From: RBG-16-34-14 sp963727535
Lineage (GTDB): Bacteria; Bacteroidota; Ignavibacteria; Ignavibacteriales; Ignavibacteriaceae
Assembly: GCA_963727535.1 (NCBI GenBank)
Contig: CAVSGR010000003.1
Span: forward strand, 1-64,000
Direction of reading: 5' to 3'
Length of the DNA: 64,000 nucleotides
Shown here: positions 16,258-26,135 of the stretch, in pieces
Layout: every line of letters begins with the position of its first letter
Numbering within the stretch: position 1 is the stretch's first letter
Notes under the pieces: model-generated
What the model saw: the letters and a program-made list of their open reading frames with translations, nothing else
What the model was told of the DNA's origin: nothing
The model's database searches: none
Position numbers and translations under genes: made by a program

Positions 16258-17382
16258 ATGAAAAAAGCACTTATAACCGGTATAACCGGTCAGGACGGAA
16301 GTTATTTAACGGAAATACTCCTTGAAAAAGGTTATGAAGTTCATGGGATAATCCGCAAGAGCAGTTCATTTAACACCGGCAGGATCGATCATCTTTATAA
16401 TGATAAAAAAATTCTGAACAAAAAGATGATACTGCATTATGGTGATCTTGTTGACATAAGTAATATTAACAGGCTGCTTGAGAAAATTGAGCCCGATGAA
16501 ATTTATAACCTTGCAGCACAAAGTCACGTTAAAGTATCATTTGAAATTCCCGATTATACTGCGCAGGTTGATGCGCTCGGAACGCTTCGCTTTCTCGATG
16601 CTATAAGAGAAGTGGGTTTAGGTAAAGTTAAATTTTACCAGGCATCAACAAGCGAATTATTCGGCAAAGTCCGGGAAGTACCTCAGAAAGAAACGACGCC
16701 TTTTTATCCGCGGTCACCTTATGGAGTTGCAAAACTTTATGGCTACTGGATAATTGTTAACTACAGGGAAGCTTATAATATTTTTGCTTCCAACGGAATT
16801 TTGTTTAATCATGAATCTCCAAGGAGAGGCGAGACTTTTGTTACAAGAAAAATAACAAGAGCAGTTGCAAGAATCGCAACCGGGATTCAAAAGAGAGTCC
16901 TTCTTGGTAATCTTAATTCAAAACGAGATTGGGGATTTGCCCCGGAATATTGTGAGGGGATGTGGCGGATACTTCAGTATAAAAAGGCTGAAGATTTTGT
17001 TCTGGCTACAGGTGAAACTCATACAGTAAGAGAATTTGTAGAAAAATCATTTAGAGCTGGAGGAATAGAACTGACCTGGGAAGGAAAAGGAAAGGACAAA
17101 AAAGGAAAAGTGAAAAACATTAATTGGGAAGCTGTAAAAACTATGGTTGGTGAAGAATTATATTCGAAGTGCAGATTTCCTTTAACAAACAATCTTAAAA
17201 AAGGCAATGTTGTAGTAGCTGTCGACCCCAATTATTACCGCCCGACAGAAGTGGATTTGCTTATTGGTGATTCTACAAAAGCTAAAAAACTTTTGGGTTG
17301 GAAAGCTAAAACAAAGTTTGAAGATCTTATTAAATTAATGATTAAATCGGATTTCGAAAAAGTTATGATGAGAGGCTATTAA
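16258..17382 (+). CDS. gmd: GDP-mannose 4,6-dehydratase
   Basis: Gmd makes GDP-4-keto-6-deoxymannose from GDP-mannose, the first step to GDP-L-fucose. The SDR protein has 'GITGQDGSYLTEIL' (NADP binding), 'VHGIIRKSSSFNTGRIDH', 'AAQSHVKVSFE', 'YQASTSELFG' and the Tyr-x3-Lys in 'RSPYGVAKLYGYW'. I place the start at the ATG at 16258 rather than the TTG two codons upstream, because the family begins 'MKKALITGITGQDG'. Length of 374 residues is normal. One base separates it from pepT. Confidence 0.96.
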   Translation: MKKALITGITGQDGSYLTEILLEKGYEVHGIIRKSSSFNTGRIDHLYNDKKILNKKMILHYGDLVDISNINRLLEKIEPDEIYNLAAQSHVKVSFEIPDYTAQVDALGTLRFLDAIREVGLGKVKFYQASTSELFGKVREVPQKETTPFYPRSPYGVAKLYGYWIIVNYREAYNIFASNGILFNHESPRRGETFVTRKITRAVARIATGIQKRVLLGNLNSKRDWGFAPEYCEGMWRILQYKKAEDFVLATGETHTVREFVEKSFRAGGIELTWEGKGKDKKGKVKNINWEAVKTMVGEELYSKCRFPLTNNLKKGNVVVAVDPNYYRPTEVDLLIGDSTKAKKLLGWKAKTKFEDLIKLMIKSDFEKVMMRGY

Positions 17383-17383
17383 A

Positions 17384-18633
17384 ATGTTTGATGATAAATA
17401 TAAATTTACTTGTACTGAAAGATTTCTTCGTTATGTAAAGTATGATACTCAATCCGACGAGAACTCAACTTCTTTTCCGAGTACAGAAAAACAAAAAATT
17501 TTATTAGCTGATCTTGCCAAAGAATTAAAAGAAATTGGACTTAAAGATGCACAGATGGATGAATGGGGTTATGTTATGGCAACTCTTCCATCTAATGTAA
17601 GTAAAGAATGTTCCGGCTATTGCTTTCATTGCACATGTCGATACTTCTTCTTCGGTAACGGGAAAAAATGTTAATCCTGTGATTAATAAAAATTATCAGG
17701 GTGGAGATATTAAACTGAAAAATGGAGACTGGATAATTAAAGAAAGTGAAAATCCTGATCTTAAAAATATGAAGGGATTTGATATAATAACTACCGATGG
17801 AAATACTCTTCTCGGTGCTGATGATAAAGCGGGTGTTGCAGAAATTATGGATGCTGTAAATTATTTAATCACTCACCCGGAAGTTAAACACGGTACGATA
17901 AAAGTTTGCTTTACACCTGATGAAGAAGTCGGCAGAGGAACAGAAAAAATTGATTTGAATAAACTTGGTGCTGAATATGGTTATACAATTGATGGTTCGA
18001 GCCGTGGTGAAATCGAGGTAGAAACTTTTAGCGCTGATGCAGTTGTAATTAAATTTTTAGGAAAGAACATTCATCCCGGTTATGCAAAAGGACAAATGAT
18101 AAACTCGATAAAAATTGCTTCGGCATTTCATTGATAGTTTACCGAAAAATAAATTATCACCCGAAACAACAGATGGACGTGAAGGTTATGTTCATCCTCT
18201 TGCATTTAACGGTAATGAAGAACAGACTATTCTCAAATTTATAATAAGAGATTTTGATACTACAAAGCTGAAAGAGTATGAAGATTTGCTTAAAAATTTA
18301 GCAAATAAAACTGTTGCAAAATTTCCGGGATCGAAATATGAATTTGAAGTGATCGAACAATACAGGAATATGAAGGAAGTTTTAGATAAATATCCTCAGG
18401 TTGCCGAATATGCAATTGAAGCATTAAAAAATCTTGCCATTAAACCTCTTATGCATCCTGTCCGTGGTGGAACAGACGGTTCAAAATTGTGCTTTATGGG
18501 ATTACCGACTCCGAATATTTTTGACGGTGGACATAGTTTTCACTCACAGCTTGAATGGGTTGCAATACAAGATATGGAAATGGCTGTGAAGGTTATCGTA
18601 GAAATTGCAAAAGTCTGGGGAGCTAAGTCCTAA
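17384..18633 (+). pseudogene. pepT: Peptidase T (tripeptide aminopeptidase), two frameshifts
   Basis: Three consecutive frames together encode a full-length M20 peptidase of about 415 residues. Visible elements are 'KYDTQSDE' at the start, the zinc-binding 'AHVDTSSSV', 'LLGADDKAGVAEIMD', the catalytic 'TPDEEVGRGTEK', 'RGGTDGSKLCFMGLPTPN' and the C-terminal histidine in 'GGHSFHSQLEW'. The breaks are one extra base near 17603 (AAA run) and one near 18126. Such breaks in an otherwise conserved gene point to sequencing error. PepT removes the N-terminal residue from tripeptides in the cytoplasm. The start ATG follows the gmd stop by one base, yet no functional link is evident. Confidence 0.88.
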
Positions 18634-18643
18634 ATCAGTTTAG

Positions 18644-19333
18644 CTATATTTCTATTGAGAACGGAGTAAAGTTAGTGTCCTTGTCGTAGTAATCCTCGTG
18701 TTCTTTTCTTTTTAAGAAACCAATTACTTTATATGTTATCGGAGTGGCAATCACTTCCCAGCTTACTTTTAAAACATAGTTTGTTATCATTACAGTGATC
18801 AGCAAATCATTTGGCCAGAATCCGTAAAATGCAATTGGGTAAAAAATAATTGAATCTGCTGCTTCACCTGCAATTGTTGAACCGATAGTTCTCATCCATA
18901 GAAACTTGCCGGTTGTAAAAACTTTCATTTTAGCAAGCACATAAGAATTTACAAACTCACCTGAAAAAAAAGCCAGTAAAGAAGCAATAACTATTCTCGG
19001 TGTTTGTCCAAATACAACTTCATAAGCATCCTGGTGAATCCAGCCTTGTGCAGGAGGCAATGTTACAACGACCCAGGACATAAACGATGCGAAACCCATA
19101 GCCGCAAATCCTGCCCAAACGACCTTTCTTGACCTTGCATAACCATAAACTTCAGTAAGTATATCGTTAAAAAAATAACTTAAAGGGAAGAATAAAATCC
19201 CGGCTCCGAATGAAAATCCCGCAATTGAAACAACCTTTTCAGCTCCGATAATATTGGAACAAAGCAGAATAGTTACAAAGGCTGCCATTATCAGATCGTA
19301 GAATTTAAATTTTTTGGGTGATTTGGCTTCCAT
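18644..19333 (-). CDS. Queuosine precursor transporter (YhhQ/VUT family)
   Basis: This membrane protein of the YhhQ/PF02592 family takes up the queuosine precursor preQ0 or preQ1 for tRNA modification. Six or so hydrophobic helices are visible. The signature 'GAGILFFPLSYFFNDILTEVYGYA' region appears at about residues 42-65, and 'GEAADSIIFYPIAF' in the C-terminal half. I use the ATG at 19333, because GGGAGC lies just upstream; a TTG at 19351 would add six residues. It stands alone on the minus strand, convergent with pepT. The substrate is assigned from the family only. Confidence 0.9.
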   Translation of the reverse strand: MEAKSPKKFKFYDLIMAAFVTILLCSNIIGAEKVVSIAGFSFGAGILFFPLSYFFNDILTEVYGYARSRKVVWAGFAAMGFASFMSWVVVTLPPAQGWIHQDAYEVVFGQTPRIVIASLLAFFSGEFVNSYVLAKMKVFTTGKFLWMRTIGSTIAGEAADSIIFYPIAFYGFWPNDLLITVMITNYVLKVSWEVIATPITYKVIGFLKRKEHEDYYDKDTNFTPFSIEI

Positions 19334-19379
19334 AAAGCTCCCGGTTAACAAATAATTTTTACTCTGCTATATTTGGGGT

Positions 19380-20803
19380 ATGAAAATAAAAAAGAATAAT
19401 GATAAACCCGAATTAATGTCTCCTGCAGGGGATTGGACAATGCTGAATGCAGTTATCAAAGCTGGTGCAAATGCAGTTTACTTCGGAATTGATAAACTGA
19501 ATATGCGGGCAAAAGCTGCTAACTTTAAGATAGAAGAACTGACTGAAATAGTTTCTTTGTGTAAGAAGAACAATGTAAAGACTTATCTTACCTTAAACAC
19601 TTTAGTTTACGAAGAAGAACTTAAAGAGGTTAATGAAATAATTTCAGCAGCTAAAAAATCTGGAGTTGATAGAATTATTTGCTGGGATTTGGCAGTTGCG
19701 ATGAAATGTAAAGAACATAAAATTCCATTTTGTATTTCTACTCAGGCTTCTGTTTCTAATTCTGCGAGTGCAGCATTTTATAAATCAATTGGAGCCGTGA
19801 GAATTGTTTTAGCCCGCGAATGTTCACTTGAGGAAATAAAAAAAATCCGGGCAAACACTAATCTTGAAATAGAGGCTTTCATTCACGGCGCAATGTGCGT
19901 TGCTGTAAGCGGCAGATGTTTTATGAGTCACGATTTATTTGGTAAAAGTGCAAACCGCGGCGAGTGTGTTCAGCCTTGCAGAAGGGAATTTTCAGTCTCT
20001 GCAGAGCCGAGCCTTGATAAAGAGATTTACGATCCGACAACAAATAAATCTATGCTGATTGGAGAAGATTATGTTTTATCTGCAAAAGATCTTTGCACAA
20101 TTGAGTTTATTGATGAGTTAATTGAAGCAGGGATTAATCCTTTAAAATAGAAGGAAGAAAGAGAAGTCCCGAATATGCCGCAAGAGTTACATCTGTTTAC
20201 AGGAGAGCAATCGACCTTTATTATTCCCGAAGGGATGGATTTCCAGAGAAGAAATTAACGGACGAAGTAAAAAAAGATTTCTTAAAAGAATTGGAAGAAG
20301 TTTACAACCGTGGCTTTTCTTCAGGATTTTATTTTGGCAAACCTTCATCGGAAGATTATGCGGATGTTCACGGAAGCAAAGCAACAACAAAGAAAGAATA
20401 TATCGGGAAAGTTCTAAATTATTATAAACGTTCTAAAATTGCTTATATAAAACTTGAAACGGGAAAACTTAAACCCGGTGATAAAATTATGATTTCTGGT
20501 TCGACATCCGGAGTTGTATATCTTAAATTAGATAAAATTTTACTTGAAGAGATTACAGTTGATAAGGCAATTAAAGGGGATAAAATTACTTTTTGCTGTG
20601 ATGAAATTGTAAGACACAATGATTCCGTATATATAATATCCGTCTGTAAATTCAACAGACTAAAAACTAATAAAATCAATTGCAGTAAAGTTTACCAGCC
20701 AATATTATCTTCAATAAATTTGATAAGACTTTCCGCCATTGCTTTTTGCTCATTCACTTTCGGATGCCCACCGGTGTTTTTGTATTTAAAAAAGAGAGTA
20801 TAA
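19380..20803 (+). pseudogene. Peptidase U32 family protein (TrhP/YegQ-like), frameshifted
   Basis: The N-terminal frame (19380-20150) has the U32 start 'PELMSPAGDWTMLNAVIKAG' and the family signature 'EAFIHGAMCVAVSGRCFMS' with 'NRGECVQPCRREF'. At about 20144 one T is missing from a TTT run. Restoring it gives 'INPFKIEGRKRSPEYAARV', which continues to 'SGFYFGKPSSEDYAD'. Bacterial U32 proteins of this type (TrhP) make 5-hydroxyuridine in tRNA, so the name peptidase may mislead. The last 35 codons overlap the convergent esterase gene and look unlike the family. A second indel near 20640 may hide the true stop. Confidence 0.82.
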
Positions 20804-21774
20804 ATTTTTGAATCCTTTAGTTGGTTGACCGCCTCTTGAACATAACCCGGCCAGGGTGAACCTTCCTTTGTAGCATCCATATTCCCAAGTGTACAAATAA
20901 TTTTTGCTTCGGGATATTTATTCCGGATAGAGGCTACAAAATCTTTGTATGATTTTACAATAAAATCCTTATCGGGAGCTTTCGTGCCGAATCTATATTT
21001 AAATTGTTCATTATTCGGTAAGTTAACTATCCAGGAATCATTTTGAAATAAATTAATTACAACTATATCCGGAGTGAACTTTGTGAAGTCCCACTTTGAA
21101 GTTGAATCAGTAGGATCCAAACGGTCATACATTTCGGGCATAATAAGTGGAAACCAGCTAACCATTATTCCAATACCGCTTTTACTAATGCAAGAATATT
21201 GTGCATTAAAATGTCTCGCACTAATAGCTGAATAAGAAAGATAATTGTTTTCAAAGTAACCGAACCATGAATCATTTCCGCTGTTGTCTTCCATAGCGTA
21301 GCCGCAGGTAATAGAGTTTCCATAAAATTCGATTTTCCTTTTGGGGGCGGGTGGGTGAGGTAATATTATAGTATTGTTGGAAGTTTGAAAACCATAAAAG
21401 AAAGTTTTTCCTTTGTCCCATTCAGTGCGTTTAAATAATTCAATTTTATGTTTTCCTTCCGGTAATCCCGAAGTCAGGGAATAAATTTGTTTAACAGTGT
21501 CGGTATGAATTTTAAAAATATTACTATCATCTACTATTACATTGTAGTAATTGGCGGTATCTGCGTCCTGTAGTACTGCAGAAATGTCTGTCCCTTCCAA
21601 CCAAATAGTAACCGAAGTACCCGGCCAGGAAAATACAGCAGCAGAGTCATTGTACATTATTCTGCCTTCGTAATAAATATTAGGATTGTTAAATGATATA
21701 ATTTTATTCTGTGCAAAGCTTAATCCAAATAAGTTGAGAAAAAGCAGTGTGATATAGAAAATTTTATTTTGCAT
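20692..21774 (-). CDS. Secreted SGNH/GDSL esterase (CE2-like)
   Basis: The 360-residue protein has a signal peptide ('LFLNLFGLSFAQ') and then a beta-sandwich N-terminal part, followed by an SGNH hydrolase domain. The catalytic serine lies in 'IEFYGNSITCGYAMED'. 'VVINLFQNDSW' supplies the block-III Asn, and the His is in 'NTGGHPKVNEQ'. This layout matches family 2 carbohydrate esterases, which remove acetyl groups from polysaccharides. Location is periplasmic or extracellular by inference. It is convergent with, and overlaps, the U32 gene end. The substrate is unknown. Confidence 0.85.
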   Translation of the reverse strand: MQNKIFYITLLFLNLFGLSFAQNKIISFNNPNIYYEGRIMYNDSAAVFSWPGTSVTIWLEGTDISAVLQDADTANYYNVIVDDSNIFKIHTDTVKQIYSLTSGLPEGKHKIELFKRTEWDKGKTFFYGFQTSNNTIILPHPPAPKRKIEFYGNSITCGYAMEDNSGNDSWFGYFENNYLSYSAISARHFNAQYSCISKSGIGIMVSWFPLIMPEMYDRLDPTDSTSKWDFTKFTPDIVVINLFQNDSWIVNLPNNEQFKYRFGTKAPDKDFIVKSYKDFVASIRNKYPEAKIICTLGNMDATKEGSPWPGYVQEAVNQLKDSKIYTLFFKYKNTGGHPKVNEQKAMAESLIKFIEDNIGW

Positions 21775-21831
21775 AGCTGATATCGTTAATATTAATTTTG
21801 ATTGGATTTCTTTTTAAGAAGAAATATTTTT

Positions 21832-22374
21832 TCATTTCTCATTTATTAAATAGAGCCTGTTGTCCTCGACTTTATAAAGCATAGGCGCTATCATTATCTT
21901 GGGATATCTCAGCCGCAACCGTTTTGCTTCACTTAGCACAAAATCAATTTCATTTCCGATTTCAAACATTGGTGAGAAGTGCATAAAATGTTCTTCCGCC
22001 CATTCTCTTTCCCATCCTGCTTTTTCTACAAGACCGTTAATGAACTGATCTTTTCTTGAAACAAGATTTACCATTCCGCAGTTGTTGTGTCCGATAAGTG
22101 CAATGTGTTGAACATTTCCGACAGCGATTGCGTAAGAAACTTTGAATTCGCTGTATCTAAGGTTTGCTCCGCCCGCACGAATAATGTAAGCAAAGTTGTC
22201 CGGAATGTGCAAATGTTTTCTGTTATCCATACACATGCCGACTAAAAGTTTTGCCTGCGTATAAGTATCCGGCTCTCTTTCAAGATTATGATATTCCAGC
22301 AAAAGCCCGATTGGGGTTTGCCGGTATTGCTCAAAAATATCATCCGGTTTTGATATATCTATAAGTCTGTTCAT
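21832..22374 (-). CDS. Beta-class carbonic anhydrase-like protein
   Basis: The 180-residue protein has the beta-carbonic anhydrase zinc site: Cys and Asp-x-Arg in 'GMCMDNRKH' (near residue 47) and His-x2-Cys in 'LIGHNNCGM'. The enzyme interconverts CO2 and bicarbonate in the cytoplasm. The segment 'FAYIIRAGGANLR' is also typical. It is slightly shorter than many family members (about 200 residues), with a reduced C-terminus. It shares the minus strand with a cupin gene upstream, but a 95-base gap leaves co-transcription open. Confidence 0.85.
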   Translation of the reverse strand: MNRLIDISKPDDIFEQYRQTPIGLLLEYHNLEREPDTYTQAKLLVGMCMDNRKHLHIPDNFAYIIRAGGANLRYSEFKVSYAIAVGNVQHIALIGHNNCGMVNLVSRKDQFINGLVEKAGWEREWAEEHFMHFSPMFEIGNEIDFVLSEAKRLRLRYPKIMIAPMLYKVEDNRLYLINEK

Positions 22375-22468
22375 TGTTTATTATCGGTTGAGTTAAATAA
22401 AATTTGATTGCAATATTGTTGATAATTTTTTTAAAGGCAAGATAAGGAGAAGATTAAAACGGTTTCTG

Positions 22469-22819
22469 TTACAATATTTCCACCTCTTCCGGAATTTTTA
22501 ATAAAAGGACGCACCCCATTTCAGAAAAAACCGAATGTTTAAATCCCGGTGGAGTATATAGAAAATCCCCTCTCGAAAGATTAGCATCTTCTATTATTGC
22601 ATTTCCTTCCAGTACAAAAAGTTCTTCTCCTCCGGGATGATTATGATAAGGATATTTTGCACCAGGCTCAAACTTTAAAAGAATGGTTGGTGATCTTTTA
22701 GCCGCCCCATCATATCTTAAAGATTTAACAAATATTCCTCTTGTATCAACTCCTTCTTCAACTAAAGGAATCCATTCTTTGTTTTCCCTGACAATGTAAT
22801 CATTGATGTTTGTATTCAC
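22469..22819 (-). CDS. Cupin-domain protein (ChrR-like)
   Basis: A single cupin of 116 residues with the first metal motif 'YPYHNHPGGEELFVLEG' (His, His, Glu) and a second His in 'YTPPGFKHSVFSE'. The pattern resembles the cupin of ChrR anti-sigma factors and related stress proteins. No anti-sigma zinc domain is present, and no sigma gene is adjacent. The function is therefore unknown; metal binding is inferred from the motif. Confidence 0.85.
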   Translation of the reverse strand: MNTNINDYIVRENKEWIPLVEEGVDTRGIFVKSLRYDGAAKRSPTILLKFEPGAKYPYHNHPGGEELFVLEGNAIIEDANLSRGDFLYTPPGFKHSVFSEMGCVLLLKIPEEVEIL

Positions 22820-22955
22820 TTTATACTCCGTAAATTATTAACCTCTAAATTTTATTAAACTCCCTCATAAAGGCAAGTATTATTAAAAAGCTTACTTTGA
22901 TAACCCTCCCCAAATCTTTAAATTAACAACTCATTTATACTATTATCAGAATATT

Positions 22956-24660
22956 ATGCGATTCAGTAAATCATTCATACCTACACTTAAAGAAACACCA
23001 AGCGATGCTACGGTAACGAGCCATATTCTTATGCTTCGTTCCGGAATGATCAGAATGTTATCAGCGGGAATTTATTCTTTTCTTCCAACTGGTTACCGTG
23101 TAATTAGAAAAATAAGCGAAATAATCAGAGAAGAGATGAATGCAATCGGTGGACAGGAATTTCATCTGCCCGCACTTAATCCAAAAGAGATATGGGAAGA
23201 AACCGGGCGTGTCGAGGCATTCGGCGATATTCTTTTTCAAGTTAAAAATAGAGAATATGTGCTTGCGCCGACTCACGAAGAGATAATGACTTTCCACGCG
23301 CGAAATGTTTTAAAATCTTATAAAGACTTTCCACAGATCTGGTACCAGATACAAACTAAGTTCAGAAATGAACCGAGACCAAGAAGCGGCGTTATAAGAG
23401 GCAGGCAGTTCTTAATGAAGGATGCTTACTCATTTGATATTTCACAAGAAGGGCTTGATAAATCTTACCAGCTTCACGACCAGGCATACAGGAAGATTTT
23501 CGATAGATGCGGACTAAAATATTTTGTTGTGGGTGCATCGAGTGGTGCAATGGGCGGCAGCGGCTCTGAAGAGTTTATGGTTAAATCAGATGCTGGGGAA
23601 GATACGGTTGCACATTGTGAGAAATGCGGGTACGCTGCAAATCTCGAAGTTGCAGAATCAAAAATTCCAGGGAGAGGAAGAGAAGAAAAAAGTGAAGAGC
23701 TAAAAGAAATTCATACACCGGATATCAAATCAATTGATGAGCTTTGTGAATTTCTAAAAATAAAAGAAACACAATGTGCAAAGTCGAGAATTTATGTCCA
23801 CGATGGAAAATCTGTTTTAATTTTAATGCTCGGGAATGAAGAAGTAAATGAATCGAAGCTTGAAAAATATTTAGGCGGAGCAGTTAGACCTGCTCATCCC
23901 GAAGAACTTGTTCAGTTTACAGGTGCTGAAGCAGGTTCAATTGGTCCTGTTGGATTTAAGGGAAGAATAATTGCCGACTTAAGATTAAAGGACGCAAATA
24001 ATCTTTACAGTGGTGCTAACAAAACAGATTATCACTTTGGTGGAATTGATCTTCGGCAGGTAGCGAATATTGAGTATGGAGATTTGAGACAAGTTCAATC
24101 AGGCGAAGCTTGTCCGAGATGTGATTCCCCACTCCAGGTTTTTACGGCAATTGAGCTTGGACATATTTTTAAGCTCGGTACAAAGTATTCTCAATCAATG
24201 GGGGCAATGTTCCTTGATGAAAAAGGAGAAGAGCATCCGATAATTATGGGAAGCTATGGCATTGGCGTCGAGAGAGTTATGGCTTGTTTTATCGAACAGC
24301 ATCATGATGATAAAGGAATTATCTGGGAGGCAGCACTCGCTCCATTTTCATATTCACTTAGTCGGACTGAATATGAAGAACGAAGGCGTAACAAAAGCCT
24401 GCGAAGAAATTTATAATAGTCTTGCTAATAATAATTACGAAGTTTTATTTGATGATAGAATTGATGCACAGGCGGGTGTGAAATTTAATGATGCTGATCT
24501 TCTCGGAATGCCTTTGCAGGCCATTGTTGGGGATAGGAAACTTAAGACAAACCAAGTTGAAGTGAAGATCAGGAAAACAGGTGAACGGTTTGATGTTGAG
24601 TTAAGCAAATTGATGGATAAGATAAAAGAGATTTGGACGGATACAATTTTGGAAACCTAG
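22956..24660 (+). pseudogene. proS: Prolyl-tRNA synthetase, one frameshift
   Basis: ProS charges tRNA-Pro and is essential. The first frame carries 'LPTGYRVIRKISEIIREEM', 'APTHEEIMTF', 'RPRSGVIRGRQFLMKDAYSF' and 'GGSGSEEFMVKSDAGED', plus the editing insertion domain. One extra T in the TTTT at 24345-24348 shifts the frame. The correct C-terminal anticodon-binding domain ('HIHLVGLNMKNEG...DDRIDAQAGVKF') continues in another frame to 24660. The corrected protein is about 567 residues, as expected. Because the gene is essential, the break is almost surely a sequencing error. Confidence 0.93.
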
Positions 24661-24675
24661 TTCAGCTTGCTTTTT

Positions 24676-24733
24676 AACCACATAGATACATAGAACACAT
24701 AGATTAAATAACAACTTTGTGCCCTATGTGGTT
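24676..24733. repeat. AACCACATAG inverted repeat
   Basis: A perfect 10-bp inverted pair, AACCACATAG (24676-24685) and CTATGTGGTT (24724-24733), encloses ACATAGAACACATAG words. It lies 15 bases after the proS stop. This type of repeat is common in intergenic DNA of many genomes. Confidence 0.8.
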
Positions 24734-24892
24734 TATAGTTCTATCAGAAATTCTATAACTTTTCAGAAATCTGATAACAATCCTTTCTTTTTAGCAAACA
24801 AAAATTAGCAATAATCTTTATTTAGCAGGCGTTTCAATTTTTTGTAAGACGGTACAGGGTTTGCCATACCGGAAAAAAAAGAGGAGCGTGCC

Positions 24893-26125
24893 ATGAAATT
24901 TCTTTTCCTTCTTTCTATTATAATCCTTTTCTCATTTTTATTTCTTAGCTGCGAAAAAATTGTATCAACAAATAATGATCAACCTGAATTAACATCTATT
25001 GAGAAGAAAGTTGTTTCTTCTTCAAATAAATTCGGGTTAAATCTTTTTAATGAGATTAATCAAACTGATAAAGAGAAAAATGTTTTTATTTCTCCTTTGA
25101 GTGTTTCTTTGGCTTTAGGAATGACTATGAATGGAACTAATGGAGAAACTTACGATGAGATGCGAACGACATTGCAATTTTCGAATCTGACAAACGAAGA
25201 GATAAATAATTCATACAAAACCTTGATTGAAACTCTATACAACGCTGATCCTAAAGTGGTTTTTAAATCGGCAAATTCAATCTGGTATAGAAATGAGATG
25301 ACATTCGAAGAGAGTTTCTTCGATTTAAGTTTAAAATATTTTAGCGCATTAGTAAGCGGATTAGATTTTACTGATCCAACATCAGTTGACGTTATTAATA
25401 ACTGGGTAAAGCAGAGCACTAATAATAAAATTGAAAAAATACTTGACTCAATTTCACCCGAAGCAGTAATGTATCTTATAAATGCAATTTACTTCAACGG
25501 AACCTGGAAATATGAATTCGATAAAGAGAAAACAGACGTAGAAACCTTTAATCTTATAAATGGGGGAACTATTAATGCCGAAATGATGGTGCAAACGAAT
25601 GATTTTAATTATTACTCGGATGAAAATTTGCAGGCAGTTGAACTTCCTTATGGAGAGGGTAACTTTAGTATGGTGGTAATTTTGCCACGAGAAAATTTAA
25701 GTATTAATGAGTTTGCAGACGGAATAACAGAAGATAATTTGAAATTGTGGTTAGATAGTCTTTCACAACAAAAGGGAACTATGTGGCTTCCGAAATTTAA
25801 AATTGAGTACGAATCTGAATTGAAAGATTACCTGATTTCCTTAGGGATGAGATTGCCATTTGGTTCAAATGCTGATTTTTCAAATTTATATAAAGGTCCT
25901 GAGCAATTATTTATTTCAACAGTTTTTCATAAAACTTTTATAGATGTTAATGAAGAGGGAACAGAAGCTGCAGCGGTTACCCTAGTGGGAGTAGGCACGA
26001 CAAGTGTGGGTGGCGGAGAAAATATATTTTATATGAAGGTGAATAGACCTTTTATTTTTCTTATAAGAGAAGAAAATTCCGGTTGCATCTTATTTATGGG
26101 GAAAATAATTAATCCTCAATCGTGA
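24893..26125 (+). CDS. Serpin (serine protease inhibitor), secreted lipoprotein
   Basis: The 410-residue protein has a lipoprotein signal peptide with lipobox 'FLSC' (Cys about residue 20), so it is likely membrane anchored. The serpin fold is clear from 'NVFISPLSVSLALGMTMNG', 'FKSANSIWY', 'LINAIYFNGTWKYEF' and the C-terminal 'VNRPFIFLIREENSG'. The hinge 'NEEGTEAAAVT' matches inhibitory serpins, with small alanines at P12-P10. Counting from P15 Gly gives Thr-Ser as the likely P1-P1' bond, which is an inference. The next gene starts ten bases later, so it may head an operon of envelope proteins. The target protease is unknown. Confidence 0.95.
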   Translation: MKFLFLLSIIILFSFLFLSCEKIVSTNNDQPELTSIEKKVVSSSNKFGLNLFNEINQTDKEKNVFISPLSVSLALGMTMNGTNGETYDEMRTTLQFSNLTNEEINNSYKTLIETLYNADPKVVFKSANSIWYRNEMTFEESFFDLSLKYFSALVSGLDFTDPTSVDVINNWVKQSTNNKIEKILDSISPEAVMYLINAIYFNGTWKYEFDKEKTDVETFNLINGGTINAEMMVQTNDFNYYSDENLQAVELPYGEGNFSMVVILPRENLSINEFADGITEDNLKLWLDSLSQQKGTMWLPKFKIEYESELKDYLISLGMRLPFGSNADFSNLYKGPEQLFISTVFHKTFIDVNEEGTEAAAVTLVGVGTTSVGGGENIFYMKVNRPFIFLIREENSGCILFMGKIINPQS

Positions 26126-26135
26126 GAGAATAAAT

